Shown in pieces: positions 17,411-28,672 of a stretch of DNA of 64,000 bases. The stretch comes from JAHQVI01 sp050330195 (GTDB lineage: Bacteria; Pseudomonadota; Alphaproteobacteria; Rhizobiales; Rhodomicrobiaceae). The number at the start of each line of letters is the position of its first letter. Position 1 is the first letter of the stretch. The translations under genes and the position numbers were made by a program. The stretch is taken from positions 62,001 through 126,000 of the forward strand of contig JBHJOB010000027.1 of assembly GCA_050330195.1 (NCBI GenBank), given 5' to 3'. Under the pieces are notes generated by a model, which had not been told where the DNA came from, did no database searches, and saw only the letters and a list, made by a program, of their open reading frames with translations.

Positions 17411-18310
17411 AACGGTCGTTCCGCCGCCCGGAGATGTCAGCGTCACCAGCGCGATCTCCGGCGGCACCATGAAGCGGATGGGATAGATCGAAAGGCCAAG
17501 GCCCGCCGAGACGACGATGTGGCGGCCATCTTCGACGACATGCCCGTAGGCATAGCGCTTCACGTGGCCCGTCTGCACGGCGGGACGGCCGAGAAAAGGC
17601 AGTTTCACCTGCCCGCCATGCGTATGACCGCTAAGGGTGAGCGTCACACGCTCGGGCACTTTCACGAAAATGTCCGGCTCATGCGCCATCAGGATAGCGG
17701 GATCGCCGTCGCCGGAGATTTTCGCCAGCGTGCCGGGCAGATCGTCGACGCCCTGATAGCGACGGCGTCCGGCCCTGTAGGCCATCTGGTCGCCCAGCCC
17801 CGCCAGCCAGACGGCTTGCCCGCGATGGTCAAGCTTCACCGCATCATTTTCAAGGACCGGAATGCCGTTGCCCTCCAGTCCCTGTCTTACGGCATCGGCA
17901 TCGACCCACCAGTCATGATTGCCCAAGACCGCATGAACGCCGAGCGGCGCTTGCAGATCTCGCAGAGCCGCGGACCAGTCGGCGATGGGAACCAGACCCG
18001 TGCGGTACCGGCTGCGGAGCCCCGATACATAGTCGCCAAGAAGAAGGATCAGATCGGGCTTTAGCGCATTGGCCGCCTCGGCAATTTTCGCAATCCTGCT
18101 GGCCGGCATCCACGGCTCGACGGCATGGATGTCGGTGATGACCGCAATTCGCAGCGGAGGCGCCGATTGCGGCCAATGCGGATGCTCGACGCTCCAGCGC
18201 GCAACGGCCAGGCGAAAACCCGGCTCGATCACAAAACTGTAGGCTCCGCCCGATGCGCCCAGCGCAAAAAGGCCGCCCAGCGAGTGAAGAAAGCGGCGGC
18301 GCGTTATCAT
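17408..18310 (-). CDS. Metallophosphoesterase with Tat-type signal (YaeI-like)
   Basis: A 300-residue calcineurin-like phosphoesterase. The N-terminus MITRRRFLHSLGG with a following hydrophobic stretch is a twin-arginine signal, so it is exported folded or anchored facing the periplasm. The metal-binding motifs are complete and in order: ITDIHA, LLLGDYVSG, LGNHDWW and SGHTHGGQ. Relatives include YaeI-type enzymes acting on membrane-derived phosphodiesters. The TAG stop lies at the end of repeat copy B. It is divergent from the MepA-type gene; the substrate is not deducible. Confidence 0.9.
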   Translation of the reverse strand: MITRRRFLHSLGGLFALGASGGAYSFVIEPGFRLAVARWSVEHPHWPQSAPPLRIAVITDIHAVEPWMPASRIAKIAEAANALKPDLILLLGDYVSGLRSRYRTGLVPIADWSAALRDLQAPLGVHAVLGNHDWWVDADAVRQGLEGNGIPVLENDAVKLDHRGQAVWLAGLGDQMAYRAGRRRYQGVDDLPGTLAKISGDGDPAILMAHEPDIFVKVPERVTLTLSGHTHGGQVKLPFLGRPAVQTGHVKRYAYGHVVEDGRHIVVSAGLGLSIYPIRFMVPPEIALVTLTSPGGGTTV

Positions 18311-18478
18311 ACTTTCCCTTGCCTTTACGAAATCGAAAGCCCGGCTCCAGATTAAGGATACAAGATGAACCGTTGATGGATCACCTGCCGGATTTGATTA
18401 TCGGATTGCATTTGCGCTAATCTCGCGCGGACGTTCAAACAGGCCCGGACGAACGGTCTCCGGCCGACCTTGAGGAAT

Positions 18479-19516
18479 ATGGCATCCAATATGCGTTCAG
18501 TCCGCATTCCCGTCGCCTGGCTCCTGACAATTGCCATCATTCAAACCGCCAGCGGTATCGCCAGCAGCAATGCCGAGGCCGGATCCCCCGTGGCCAAGGA
18601 GGTTTTCGGGCGCCAGAACAACCCTGCCCCTCTGGCTGCGCGCGCCATAGGCAGCTATGCGCGCGGATGCATCGCAGGCGCGAAGCCGCTGCCGATCAAT
18701 GGTCCAGCCTGGCAGGCCATGCGCCTCTCCCGCAACCGCAACTGGGGCCATCCGGCGCTGATCCGCTATCTGGAACGGCTTGCCCTTCAGGCGCAACAGA
18801 ATGACGGCTGGCACGGACTTCTCGTCGGCGACCTGGCGCAGCCCATGGGCGGTCCGATGCTCACTGGCCATGCGAGCCATCAGATCGGCCTCGACGCCGA
18901 CATCTGGCTGACGCCGATGCCCAAGCGGACGATGAGCCGCCAAGAGAGGGAAACCCGCTCGGCCGTTTCGATGCTGGCCGCCGATGGCGTCTCGACCGAT
19001 CCCTCCCGCTGGACCACGGAACATGCGCGGCTGATCAGGCGCGCCGCGTCCTATCCGGAAGTCGCGCGGATCTTCGTGCACCCCGCCATCAAGCAAACAT
19101 TGTGCAAATGGGCGGGCCAGGATCGCGGCTGGCTCTCCAAGGTCAGGCCGTGGTGGGGGCATCATTATCATTTTCATGTCCGGCTCGCCTGTCCGCCGGA
19201 CTCGCCGGGATGCGTCGATCAGCCCACCGTCGGATCTGAAGACGGATGCGGACGCGAGGTTGAAAGCTGGCTCAGCAGGATGCGCAAGCCTGCCGTTGAA
19301 CCGCCGCAACCGAAGAAGCCGGCAAGACCGCGCAAGCCGAAACCGCAGATGACGCTGGATCAATTGCCGGACGCCTGCGCCGAACTGGTTGTGGACGATC
19401 TCCTGGACGTTCCGCCAGCGCCGACACAAGCTGTGCCGATGCCGGAGCGTAAGGCTGCCGGACCGGAAAGGCAATCCTCAATGACACGGTTCATCAAGAA
19501 GGTGATGGGCGAATAG
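18479..19516 (+). CDS. mepA: Penicillin-insensitive murein endopeptidase (MepA family)
   Basis: A 345-residue periplasmic peptidoglycan DD-endopeptidase. A signal peptide (about residues 1-33) is followed by the M74 domain with the zinc-binding motifs GHASHQIGLDADIW and WWGHHYHFHVRL. The ATG at 18479 has TGAGGA five bases upstream. The length exceeds E. coli MepA because of a Pro/Lys-rich tail (roughly 270-345) that could bind peptidoglycan or a partner. It cleaves cross-links between stem peptides during growth or recycling. Confidence 0.92.
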   Translation: MASNMRSVRIPVAWLLTIAIIQTASGIASSNAEAGSPVAKEVFGRQNNPAPLAARAIGSYARGCIAGAKPLPINGPAWQAMRLSRNRNWGHPALIRYLERLALQAQQNDGWHGLLVGDLAQPMGGPMLTGHASHQIGLDADIWLTPMPKRTMSRQERETRSAVSMLAADGVSTDPSRWTTEHARLIRRAASYPEVARIFVHPAIKQTLCKWAGQDRGWLSKVRPWWGHHYHFHVRLACPPDSPGCVDQPTVGSEDGCGREVESWLSRMRKPAVEPPQPKKPARPRKPKPQMTLDQLPDACAELVVDDLLDVPPAPTQAVPMPERKAAGPERQSSMTRFIKKVMGE

Positions 19517-19570
19517 CGATCGAGAGCGCGGTTACGCATGCGGACAGGCAAGTCAGGGCAAGGTTCAAAC

Positions 19571-20305
19571 TCAGGCTTGCCCCGGAAGCGCCGCCTCGAT
19601 TTCGCCGATAATGACATTGGCGGCGGCCCTCGGATCGGACGCTGCGGTGATCAGCCGGCCGATGACGAGATAATCAACGCCTGCGGCGATTGCATCCGCC
19701 AGGGTCACGACCCGCTTCTGATCGTCGGATGATGCGCCTTGCGGGCGGATGCCCGGCGTCACGATCAGGAAATCCGGCCCGATGGCCTCGCGAAGCGCAC
19801 GTGCCTCGCGCGCGGATGCGATGACGCCGTCAAAGCCTGCATCCCGCGCCATGGCCGCGCGGCGGATGACCATCTCCTCGGCGCTTGCCGCAATGCCCTG
19901 TTCTGCCAGATCGGCCTCATCGAGGCTTGTCAGCACCGTTACGGCGAGCAATTTCGTCGCGCTGTTTCCGCGACCCCGCACCGCCGCATCGAGCGTCTTG
20001 CGATCCGTACCGTGGACCGTGAGAAACGAGGCTCCCAGATTGACGGCGCTGGCCGTTGCCCTTTCGACCGTATTGGGGATGTCGAGCAGCTTGGCGTCGA
20101 GAAAGATGCGCGCGCCCGAATCGAGCATCAGCCGCGTCAGGCTCAAGCCATCAGCGTAGATCAACTCCAGACCGATCTTGAAAAGGCCGACCTCGCCGTG
20201 CAGCGCCGATACGATCCTGCGCGCTTCGTCAGCCGAGGAAAAATCCAGCGCAACGATCAGCTTTTGCAGCGCCCCTGCGCGTTTATGATCAACCGAGATG
20301 CTCAT
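19571..20305 (-). CDS. pyrF: Orotidine 5'-phosphate decarboxylase
   Basis: A 244-residue TIM-barrel enzyme converting OMP to UMP, the last step of de novo pyrimidine synthesis. The catalytic Lys-Asp array is in FLDAKLLDIPNTV, the N-terminal LIVALDFSSADEA is typical, and the phosphate-binding VTPGIRP and YLVIGRLIT segments are intact. It overlaps the FMN reductase stop by four bases, forming a two-gene operon, and converges with the MepA-type gene. Confidence 0.96.
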   Translation of the reverse strand: MSISVDHKRAGALQKLIVALDFSSADEARRIVSALHGEVGLFKIGLELIYADGLSLTRLMLDSGARIFLDAKLLDIPNTVERATASAVNLGASFLTVHGTDRKTLDAAVRGRGNSATKLLAVTVLTSLDEADLAEQGIAASAEEMVIRRAAMARDAGFDGVIASAREARALREAIGPDFLIVTPGIRPQGASSDDQKRVVTLADAIAAGVDYLVIGRLITAASDPRAAANVIIGEIEAALPGQA

Positions 20306-20889
20306 GGCCGGAAACGCACCGCCGCGTCGCCCAGCCGTTGCATGGCCGCATCAAGCATGGAAACTGCCCGTTCATTTGTGAGCTGACCGTTATCGCCGAA
20401 TGCGGACCCGGCGTTGGCCACGACGACCTGTTCCGGAAGCACCAGCGCGCCCATCCCGAGCGACAGGATCTGGCGAAGGGTGATCAGGCTGCGCATGCCG
20501 CCAAAACCGCCCGGCGAGGCCGCGCCGATGGCGAAGACGCGCGTCTTGAAAAGCTGCAAAGGCGGTTCATCGCCCACTCTGACACGCGACATCCAGTCGA
20601 GCGTATTCTTCAGAAGCGGCGTGACCGAGGCGTTATATTCCGGGCTGGCAATGAAGACGCCCTGATAGGCGCGGATTGTCTCTCTCAGCCTACGGGCATT
20701 CTCCGGCGGCCCCTCCCGCTCCTCAAGACCGGCATCGTAGATCGGCATGGGGTAGTCGGCCAGTTCGAGCAGGTCGGCCTCGAATCCGCGTTTCCGCGCC
20801 GTCTCATAGGCGTTTCGTGCCAGTTTCCGGTTGTAGGATTCCTGCCGCGTGCTGCCCGCGAAGAATAAAAGTCTGGCGCTTTCCGTCAT
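20302..20889 (-). CDS. NADPH-dependent FMN reductase
   Basis: A 195-residue flavodoxin-like reductase that transfers electrons from NAD(P)H to FMN, quinones or azo dyes. The FMN phosphate loop is GSTRQESYNRKLA; the second flavin segment is ASPEYNASVTPLLKNTLDW. The ATG at 20889 with AGGGCCACA upstream is preferred over one six codons earlier. It is followed by pyrF with a four-base overlap. Confidence 0.9.
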   Translation of the reverse strand: MTESARLLFFAGSTRQESYNRKLARNAYETARKRGFEADLLELADYPMPIYDAGLEEREGPPENARRLRETIRAYQGVFIASPEYNASVTPLLKNTLDWMSRVRVGDEPPLQLFKTRVFAIGAASPGGFGGMRSLITLRQILSLGMGALVLPEQVVVANAGSAFGDNGQLTNERAVSMLDAAMQRLGDAAVRFRP

Positions 20890-20997
20890 TGTGGCCCTGT
20901 CGGTCAAACATGTCCTGGCACAGCGATTGCGCCACTGTCAAATCACCTCACCGAAAGCATGCAGCCATGAATAAGCCTGGGGCAAACCAGCCAAATA

Positions 20998-22137
20998 TCA
21001 GGATCTGCTGCCCATCTGGTCCCAGAACTCCTTGACGCGCTTTGCAAAACCGCTCAGCCCGGGATTGGTCTGCTCCGTGGATGCCTTGTCGAATTCCTTG
21101 AGCAGTTCCTTCTGCTTTCGCGTCAGGTTTTGCGGCGTTTCAATCTCAACCTGCACATAAAGATCGCCGGTCAATGTGGAGCGCAATACCGGCATGCCCT
21201 TGCCTTTCAGGCGGAACTGCTTGCCGGTTTCGGTGCCGTCCGGCACCTTGACGCGGGCGCGCCCGCCGTCGATCGTCGGAACCTCGATCTGCCCGCCAAG
21301 CGCGGCCGTGGTGATCGTGATCGGCACCTTGCAGAACAGATCCGAACCGTCGCGCTGGAAGATTTCGTCCGCGCCGACCGACAGGAAAATATACAGGTCG
21401 CCCGAAGGTCCGCTGCGCAGGCCGGCCTCGCCCTCGCCGGCCAGCCGGATGCGCGTTCCATCCTCGACGCCCGCCGGGATATTCACAGACAGCGTACGCT
21501 CGCGGGTCACGCGGCCCGCGCCGCTGCAATCATGGCAGGGGCTTTGAATGATTTCGCCGCGCCCGTGGCAATTCGGGCAGGTGCGCTCGATGGTGAAGAA
21601 ACCCTGGCTGGCGCGGATCTTGCCCATGCCGGCGCAACTGGGACAGGACACCGGACTGGATCCGGGCTCGGCGCCGCTGCCGTCGCAGGTCTCGCAGGTG
21701 ACCGAGGTCGGCACGCGGATCTGCGCGATCTTGCCGGTAAACGCCTCGGACAGCGTGATTTCCATATTGTAGCTGAGATCGGCGCCACGTTCGCGGCCGG
21801 AACGCGGACGGCGGCGTCCGCCCATGAATTCGCCGAACAGATCGTCGAAAATATCGGACATGGAGGCGGAGAAATCCGCGCCGAAACCGTGAGGTCCGCC
21901 CATGCCGTTGCCCTCGAAGGCGGCATGGCCGAAACGATCGTAGGCGGCCCGCTTCTGCGGGTCCTTCAAAGCCTCATAGGCTTCGTTCACCTCCTTGAAT
22001 CGGCGCTCGGCGTCGTGATTGCCGGGGTTGCAATCGGGATGATAGGCCTTGGCAAGCTTGCGGAAGGCCATCTTGATGTCCTGATCGCAAGCTTCCCTCC
22101 CCAAGCCGAGCACATCATAATAATCGCGCTTGGCCAT
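20998..22137 (-). CDS. dnaJ: Chaperone protein DnaJ
   Basis: A 379-residue Hsp40 co-chaperone that stimulates DnaK ATPase. The J domain contains HPD in KAYHPDCNPG; a Gly/Phe region follows; four CxxCxGxG zinc modules are present (CETCDGSG, CPSCAGMG, CPNCHGRG, CHDCSGAG). The start codon directly follows the TAA of the methyltransferase gene, so translation is coupled. Unusually, it is separated from dnaK by that methyltransferase gene. Confidence 0.97.
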   Translation of the reverse strand: MAKRDYYDVLGLGREACDQDIKMAFRKLAKAYHPDCNPGNHDAERRFKEVNEAYEALKDPQKRAAYDRFGHAAFEGNGMGGPHGFGADFSASMSDIFDDLFGEFMGGRRRPRSGRERGADLSYNMEITLSEAFTGKIAQIRVPTSVTCETCDGSGAEPGSSPVSCPSCAGMGKIRASQGFFTIERTCPNCHGRGEIIQSPCHDCSGAGRVTRERTLSVNIPAGVEDGTRIRLAGEGEAGLRSGPSGDLYIFLSVGADEIFQRDGSDLFCKVPITITTAALGGQIEVPTIDGGRARVKVPDGTETGKQFRLKGKGMPVLRSTLTGDLYVQVEIETPQNLTRKQKELLKEFDKASTEQTNPGLSGFAKRVKEFWDQMGSRS

Positions 22138-23046
22138 TTATGCTCCATGCTCCATTTTCTCTGTGCCGCCGGTTTGCCGGGGACGATGCAAGATCACATT
22201 CATCGCTGTCTGTCGTGTCAAATTATATCCCTTGCCGGCGCACAGACGATAGGCCTCGGAAGTCGGCGTGCCTCTGCCAACCTCCAGAATGATCATCGAA
22301 GGCCATATGGTCTCGCGTCCTTCAGAAAAAAGACCGGACAACGCCGGATATTCGGCGCCTTCAATATCCAGCTTCAGGCAATCAACGTAGGCGATTCCCA
22401 CCTCGTCCAGCACATGGGGAAACGTCTTTATCGAAACTTCCACCCCGCCATCCACCGTTTCGTCGCCGCTGGCAAGCCGAACCTCGCCGCGATTGGCTTG
22501 CAGCGAAATCAATACGCCGGTCTGACTCTGGTCGCCGAGCGCATAGGGTGCGATATGAATTTCGCTGGCGCCGGAGGCGGATACATTGAAGCGCAACCGC
22601 CCCAGATTGGTCGGATCCGGCTCGATTGCGATGATGCGGGCCGTGCGGCCAAGCCGTCTGGCCTCGCTCGACACGAACAGGGAATAGAGCCCGACATTGG
22701 CGCCGCCGTCGACAAACACGAAAGGCCGCTCCGACGGCGCGGCCATGAGCGCCTGAGTGATTGCCGCGCGTTCGGGAAAATCCCAGGAGTTGACGCCCAG
22801 AAAAACCCGCTTTTCGCACCGGTTGCTTCGGGGATAGAGGCGCGCTCGGCAGTGCTCGAACACGTCCACGTCGATCGGATCGGACCGTCCGAGCAGACAG
22901 GCGCGTCGGGCCAGAGAGACGACCCGGCGCGACACTGGATCGCCCTTCAGGCGATTCGTGGTCACACGGAAGTTTTCGATAACGGAAGGTAAGCGCAGTG
23001 CCCCGAATGGCAAATCCCCGTCCAGAGCCGTACTGCGCTTATCCAT
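22138..23046 (-). CDS. FkbM family SAM-dependent methyltransferase
   Basis: A 302-residue methyltransferase. The SAM-binding motif is VFVDGGANVGLYSLF, the acidic residue that holds the ribose is in IAIEPDP, and the family's LKLDIEGAEYP segment is intact. FkbM proteins methylate hydroxyls on sugars, polyketides or other small molecules. It sits between dnaK and dnaJ (48 bases after dnaK, no gap before dnaJ), so it must be co-transcribed with heat-shock genes. The ATG at 23046 is preferred over a GTG two codons earlier. The target is unknown. Confidence 0.88.
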   Translation of the reverse strand: MDKRSTALDGDLPFGALRLPSVIENFRVTTNRLKGDPVSRRVVSLARRACLLGRSDPIDVDVFEHCRARLYPRSNRCEKRVFLGVNSWDFPERAAITQALMAAPSERPFVFVDGGANVGLYSLFVSSEARRLGRTARIIAIEPDPTNLGRLRFNVSASGASEIHIAPYALGDQSQTGVLISLQANRGEVRLASGDETVDGGVEVSIKTFPHVLDEVGIAYVDCLKLDIEGAEYPALSGLFSEGRETIWPSMIILEVGRGTPTSEAYRLCAGKGYNLTRQTAMNVILHRPRQTGGTEKMEHGA

Positions 23047-23094
23047 CGTCACACCCAGCAGAAGATGATGTAAAACCGATCCGTGAGGGCCAGT

Positions 23095-25032
<1,938 letters not shown>

Positions 25033-25165
25033 CCGATAAACCCTCTTTCTTCAGATGGCAGACTGTTGAGGCCTCGTCCTTCGTAGCACCTCTTGCGTCC
25101 GCGCCGAACTTTAAACATCGCGCGACCGCCAGTCCCCTAAGTCCTTGCTCATAGAATTTTGGCGG

Positions 25166-25196
25166 TTATATAGGCCGCACTGTATGCGCGTACAAG
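25166..25196 (-). promoter_or_regulatory. Candidate RpoH (sigma-32) promoter for dnaK
   Basis: On the minus strand CTTGTA (25196-25191), a 16-base spacer, then CCTATATAA (25174-25166). This fits the alphaproteobacterial heat-shock pattern of CTTG in the -35 box and a CYTAT-type -10 box, and is placed sensibly upstream of dnaK. Confidence 0.6.
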
Positions 25197-25226
25197 CCGT
25201 GGAATTCAAGCTTACACGTGTGAACT

Positions 25227-25904
25227 ATGCCAAGAGATTATGGTGATGGCGCGTTTGTTCAAGGGTGCGGCGGCAAAGGCACAGCAGATTTGAACAAAAA
25301 GCGTCTTAATGAGGGTTGTTTTCTGTTTCCACAATTTTTTGGGGCGGCGGCGCAACAGCTAATTTTGGAAGAGATTCGCGCGGTTATCGCGGAAGCGCCG
25401 TTCTTCACGCCGCGCATGCCGCGCACCGGCAGGCCGTTCTCGGTCGCAATGACGAATTGCGGTCCGCTCGGGTGGGTTTCGGACAAGGATGGCGGTTATC
25501 GTTACGAATCGGTGCATCCGGAAACGGGCAAGCCCTGGCCGTCGCTACCGACGCCTCTGCTTGATGCATGGGCGCGGCTGACCGGCTTTGCGCAGCCCCC
25601 GCAGGCCTGTCTCGTCAACTATTACGGCCGCGGGGCGAAGCTCGGCCTCCATCGCGACGAGGACGAAAAAGACTTTTCCGCCCCGATCATGTCCGTATCA
25701 CTCGGCGACAGCGCAATTTTCAGGCTGGGCGGCCTCAAACGCCGCGATCCGGTGGAAAGCATCGAGTTGCATTCGGGAGACGTGCTGATCATGGGCGGTG
25801 AATCGCGTCTGCGCTATCATGGCGTCAGCCGCGTCCACGCCGGCACGTCCGATTTACTCGCGGAAGGCGGGCGTATCAACCTGACCTTGCGCTATGTCGG
25901 GTAG
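25227..25904 (+). CDS. alkB: AlkB-type alpha-ketoglutarate-dependent dioxygenase
   Basis: A 225-residue Fe(II)/2-oxoglutarate enzyme that removes alkyl groups from 1-methyladenine and 3-methylcytosine in DNA and RNA. Iron ligands are His142 and Asp144 (LGLHRDEDE) and His198 (YHGVSRV); the 2-oxoglutarate Arg is in RINLTLR. The NYYGRGAKLG nucleotide-lid region matches. The first about 30 residues lack a family counterpart and the ATG at 25227 has a weak ribosome site, so the true start could lie further in. Confidence 0.9.
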   Translation: MPRDYGDGAFVQGCGGKGTADLNKKRLNEGCFLFPQFFGAAAQQLILEEIRAVIAEAPFFTPRMPRTGRPFSVAMTNCGPLGWVSDKDGGYRYESVHPETGKPWPSLPTPLLDAWARLTGFAQPPQACLVNYYGRGAKLGLHRDEDEKDFSAPIMSVSLGDSAIFRLGGLKRRDPVESIELHSGDVLIMGGESRLRYHGVSRVHAGTSDLLAEGGRINLTLRYVG

Positions 25905-26111
25905 CCTGTGCCGTTCAACTATAAGCGCAATCGCGCCCGCTACTGAATAGATCATTTAAAGAAGCGTCGCAGTTCACCTGTAATATTGCGCCATTTTGCG
26001 AAACTTTCATTAATACAGCTTTTTCATATTATTAATTCGCTCGCGGAATGTTGGAAAACTGCTTAAATCCATTTTTACATCCGAGATGGTAATATCAATC
26101 CAAGTGTCGCA

Positions 26112-27821
26112 ATGAACCGTTCAGAGGACCCGAACGCGATGAACATACTTCGTAATTTACGTCTTCATCAAAAATTAATGCTTGTGTTCGGGGTAATGTT
26201 ACTTGTTATTACTTTGACATTAACAAAAATTTATTACAACCTCAATCGCGTCGTGCAAACAACGGAGTGGATCAACCATACGTTGGAGGTGCTGGATGCG
26301 CTGAACGAAACGGAAAGCGCGATGGTCAATCAGGAAACCGGCTTTCGCGGGTTCCTGCTTTCAGGCGACGAGAAGTTCCTCGAACCTTATCGCGCAGGCA
26401 CTGCAAATTATCGGCAATCCTTTGAGAAGGTAAAAGGTCTGACGTCTGACAATCCTGCCCAGCAAGTTCGATTGGATGAATTGAATCAACTCGCAACGTC
26501 GTGGCATGAGATGGCCGAGAAATCCATCCAGATGATGGGATCACCCGAGACGCAGGAGGCAGCCAGACAGATTGAAATTAACGGCGGCGGCAAGGAATCA
26601 ATGGATGGCTTCCGCGCCAAGAAGGCCGAGATTTCTCAGGTCGAAGAGAGCCTGATGACCGTCCGTCGGGAAGACCGCAATTCGGCGGTATCCAGTGCCT
26701 ATCTGGCTGCTATTGGAGGAGGCATTTTGTTGTTCGGCCTCGCCCTTATTTCAGGCTACATGCTCTTCAATGATATTGGCCGTTCGGTCGGAAGCATGAC
26801 AAATGCGATGAGGCGGCTAGCCGATGGGGAGTTGAACATACAGGTACCCGGCGCCGATCGTCGCGACGAGATTGGCGAGATGGCCGCAGCGACAAAATCC
26901 TTCCAGAGCGGTCTTCTCGAAGCCGAAAGGTTGCGCGAGGAACAGACCAAGGCGCAGGAACATGCGAACCGCCGAGCCCAGACTCTGGAAGCTGCTGTTA
27001 TCAAATTCGAAAAAGCGGTCGGCGTCACGATGAATACCGTAGCGGAAGCGACCGACAATCTGCAGGGCTCTGCTCATACCATGTCGGCTGCGGCCGAGCA
27101 GACGTCGGCACAGTCGAGCGCCGTTGCGCAGGCTGCGGATACTGCGGCGGCCAATGTCAACACCGTTGCCGCAGCCGCAGAAGAACTCGCTGCATCCGTC
27201 CGCGAGATCAGCCGTCAGGTCAGCGACTCGGCGCGCATTGCGAGCAAGGCAGCCAGCGATGCGGACAATACGGGCGAAAAAGTGCGTCAGCTTTCAAATG
27301 CGGCAAGCAAGATCGGAGAGGTCATCAATCTCATCTCTTCGATTGCAAATCAGACCAACCTGCTGGCTCTGAACGCTACGATCGAGGCGGCTCGCGCTGG
27401 AGAGGCGGGCAAGGGCTTCGCCGTTGTTGCCCAGGAGGTGAAGAGCCTCGCCGAGCAGACCGGTAAGGCAACTTCCGAAATTGCGGCGCAGATTGCCGAT
27501 ATTCAAACCTCAACGACTGATTCCGTGGAAGCGATCAGCAGCATCACGTCAGTGATCAAGGAACTGAACGATATTTCCTCAGCGATCGCAACAGCAGTCA
27601 CCCAGCAGGGCGCCGCCACTGAAGACATTGCCAGCAACATTCATCAGGCGTCACAGGGCACGGCCGAAGCCTCATCCAATGTGGCCGGGCTCTCTCAAGC
27701 CGCATCGGATTCAAGCGCCGCTTCGTCTCGGGTTCTTTCGGCTGCAGATGCCTTGAGCAACCAGTCGGTCGCGTTACAGAACGATGTCTCAACCTTTCTG
27801 GCTGCGGTCCGGGCTGCATAA
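26112..27821 (+). CDS. Methyl-accepting chemotaxis protein with CHASE3-type sensor
   Basis: A 569-residue chemoreceptor. A transmembrane helix near residues 21-42 precedes a periplasmic sensor with the CHASE3-like segment NQETGFRGFLLSGDEKFLEP; a second helix near 197-219 leads into HAMP and a long coiled-coil signalling domain with the hairpin tip INLISSIANQTNLLALNATI. There is no CheR-binding pentapeptide at the C-terminus. An alternative ATG at 26139 has a better Shine-Dalgarno (AGAGGA) and would give 560 residues. No other chemotaxis gene is nearby, so it is an orphan receptor reporting to a pathway encoded elsewhere. A strong terminator follows. Confidence 0.92.
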   Translation: MNRSEDPNAMNILRNLRLHQKLMLVFGVMLLVITLTLTKIYYNLNRVVQTTEWINHTLEVLDALNETESAMVNQETGFRGFLLSGDEKFLEPYRAGTANYRQSFEKVKGLTSDNPAQQVRLDELNQLATSWHEMAEKSIQMMGSPETQEAARQIEINGGGKESMDGFRAKKAEISQVEESLMTVRREDRNSAVSSAYLAAIGGGILLFGLALISGYMLFNDIGRSVGSMTNAMRRLADGELNIQVPGADRRDEIGEMAAATKSFQSGLLEAERLREEQTKAQEHANRRAQTLEAAVIKFEKAVGVTMNTVAEATDNLQGSAHTMSAAAEQTSAQSSAVAQAADTAAANVNTVAAAAEELAASVREISRQVSDSARIASKAASDADNTGEKVRQLSNAASKIGEVINLISSIANQTNLLALNATIEAARAGEAGKGFAVVAQEVKSLAEQTGKATSEIAAQIADIQTSTTDSVEAISSITSVIKELNDISSAIATAVTQQGAATEDIASNIHQASQGTAEASSNVAGLSQAASDSSAASSRVLSAADALSNQSVALQNDVSTFLAAVRAA

Positions 27822-27844
27822 GGAAGGCGTATCGAAAAAGAGGC

Positions 27845-27874
27845 GCCGTCTCCGCCGTGGCGGGGACGGCTTTT
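27845..27874 (+). terminator. Rho-independent terminator after the chemoreceptor gene
   Basis: GCCGTC (27845-27850) pairs with GACGGC (27865-27870) with inner GC pairs, followed by TTTT. Confidence 0.75.
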
Positions 27875-27942
27875 CAGACGCTCGAAGGCAGACGCGCTAA
27901 TCCGCCCCTGCCCTATATCGGCAAATCTGCCTGTCCACCGTG

Positions 27943-28260
27943 TCAATCCTCCTCGACCTCAGCAAGAAAAGCCTTGCCCGCCCAGCCGCGCTCTTCACCG
28001 TACTGAACCGGACACCAGGGCCGAAGCGAACAGAAACGCCTCCATTTGATCAGCGTCGCGCCGCGCGGAGCGACGGTCACGACTTCCGACGTCAGATAGG
28101 GGTTGCGGCGGATGTTGAGGTTCTCCGCGCCCACGACTTCGTAATAGCCATAGACACGGTCCTGCGCATTCGCCGGAAAGAGGGCGACAGTCAATGCAAC
28201 GATGGCCGCAAGAACAACCGGCCGCATGAGGGCCGAAATGTCAGAAATCCGTGCAATCAT
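27943..28260 (-). CDS. Secreted SH3-domain protein
   Basis: A 105-residue protein: a signal peptide (to about residue 33, ending ALFPANAQ) followed by one bacterial SH3 domain with the typical ENLNIRRNPYLTSEVVTVAPRG-like pattern, here with two Cys in FCSLRPWCPVQYG. Such domains bind peptidoglycan or peptides in the periplasm. The ATG at 28260 has GGGGGATG upstream. It converges with the chemoreceptor gene; no enzyme domain is attached. Confidence 0.82.
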   Translation of the reverse strand: MIARISDISALMRPVVLAAIVALTVALFPANAQDRVYGYYEVVGAENLNIRRNPYLTSEVVTVAPRGATLIKWRRFCSLRPWCPVQYGEERGWAGKAFLAEVEED

Positions 28261-28672
28261 TCGAATGCATCCCCCATCATGATTCCAATGACCCCAGATT
28301 AACCGCGCACTTGCGATTGCGTCCATCCCCTTCGCCGGCGCGACATAAAACAGTCCCAATCCGCGATTGCGGCGGGTCCAACGTGTTTTCTGAAAATATC
28401 AGCCAAACATCGCGCAGAATGTCGAGGAAGCTGCCGGCGGAACCCGAGAGGTCAGCGCCAACATTGCCGGCGTCACTGAAGCCGCCAAGCAATCCTCACA
28501 GCTGAAAATCGAGGTCGATAAAGTGCGGATAACACTCGCGCGGCGTAGGGGCGGCGAATTGCCTTGCGCAAAGAGAACGGAGCGAAACAAGTCGTTGAAG
28601 AACGCCATGCCCGGCCCGCGAAAGGCGGCATCTCCGCAGCTCTGATCGAGCGACGAAGATGCCTTGTAGCTT
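28261..28672. other. Intergenic stretch with degraded sequence
   Basis: 412 bases between the SH3 protein and adhesin genes. It holds the chemoreceptor remnant described next and otherwise no recognisable gene; codon structure is lost on both sides of the remnant. Confidence 0.5.
28403..28542 (+). pseudogene. Remnant of a chemoreceptor (MCP) C-terminus
   Basis: Read in the frame of 28412, this stretch gives IAQNVEEAAGGTREVSANI followed by AGVTEAAKQSS, the conserved distal half of the MCP signalling hairpin, then jumps directly to LKIEVDKV, which matches the extreme C-terminus. The intervening segment is deleted, and there is no start or upstream domain. It is not a copy of the intact neighbour (which has SNIHQASQGTAEASSNVAG at the same place) but derives from a different receptor gene. 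Confidence 0.72.
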
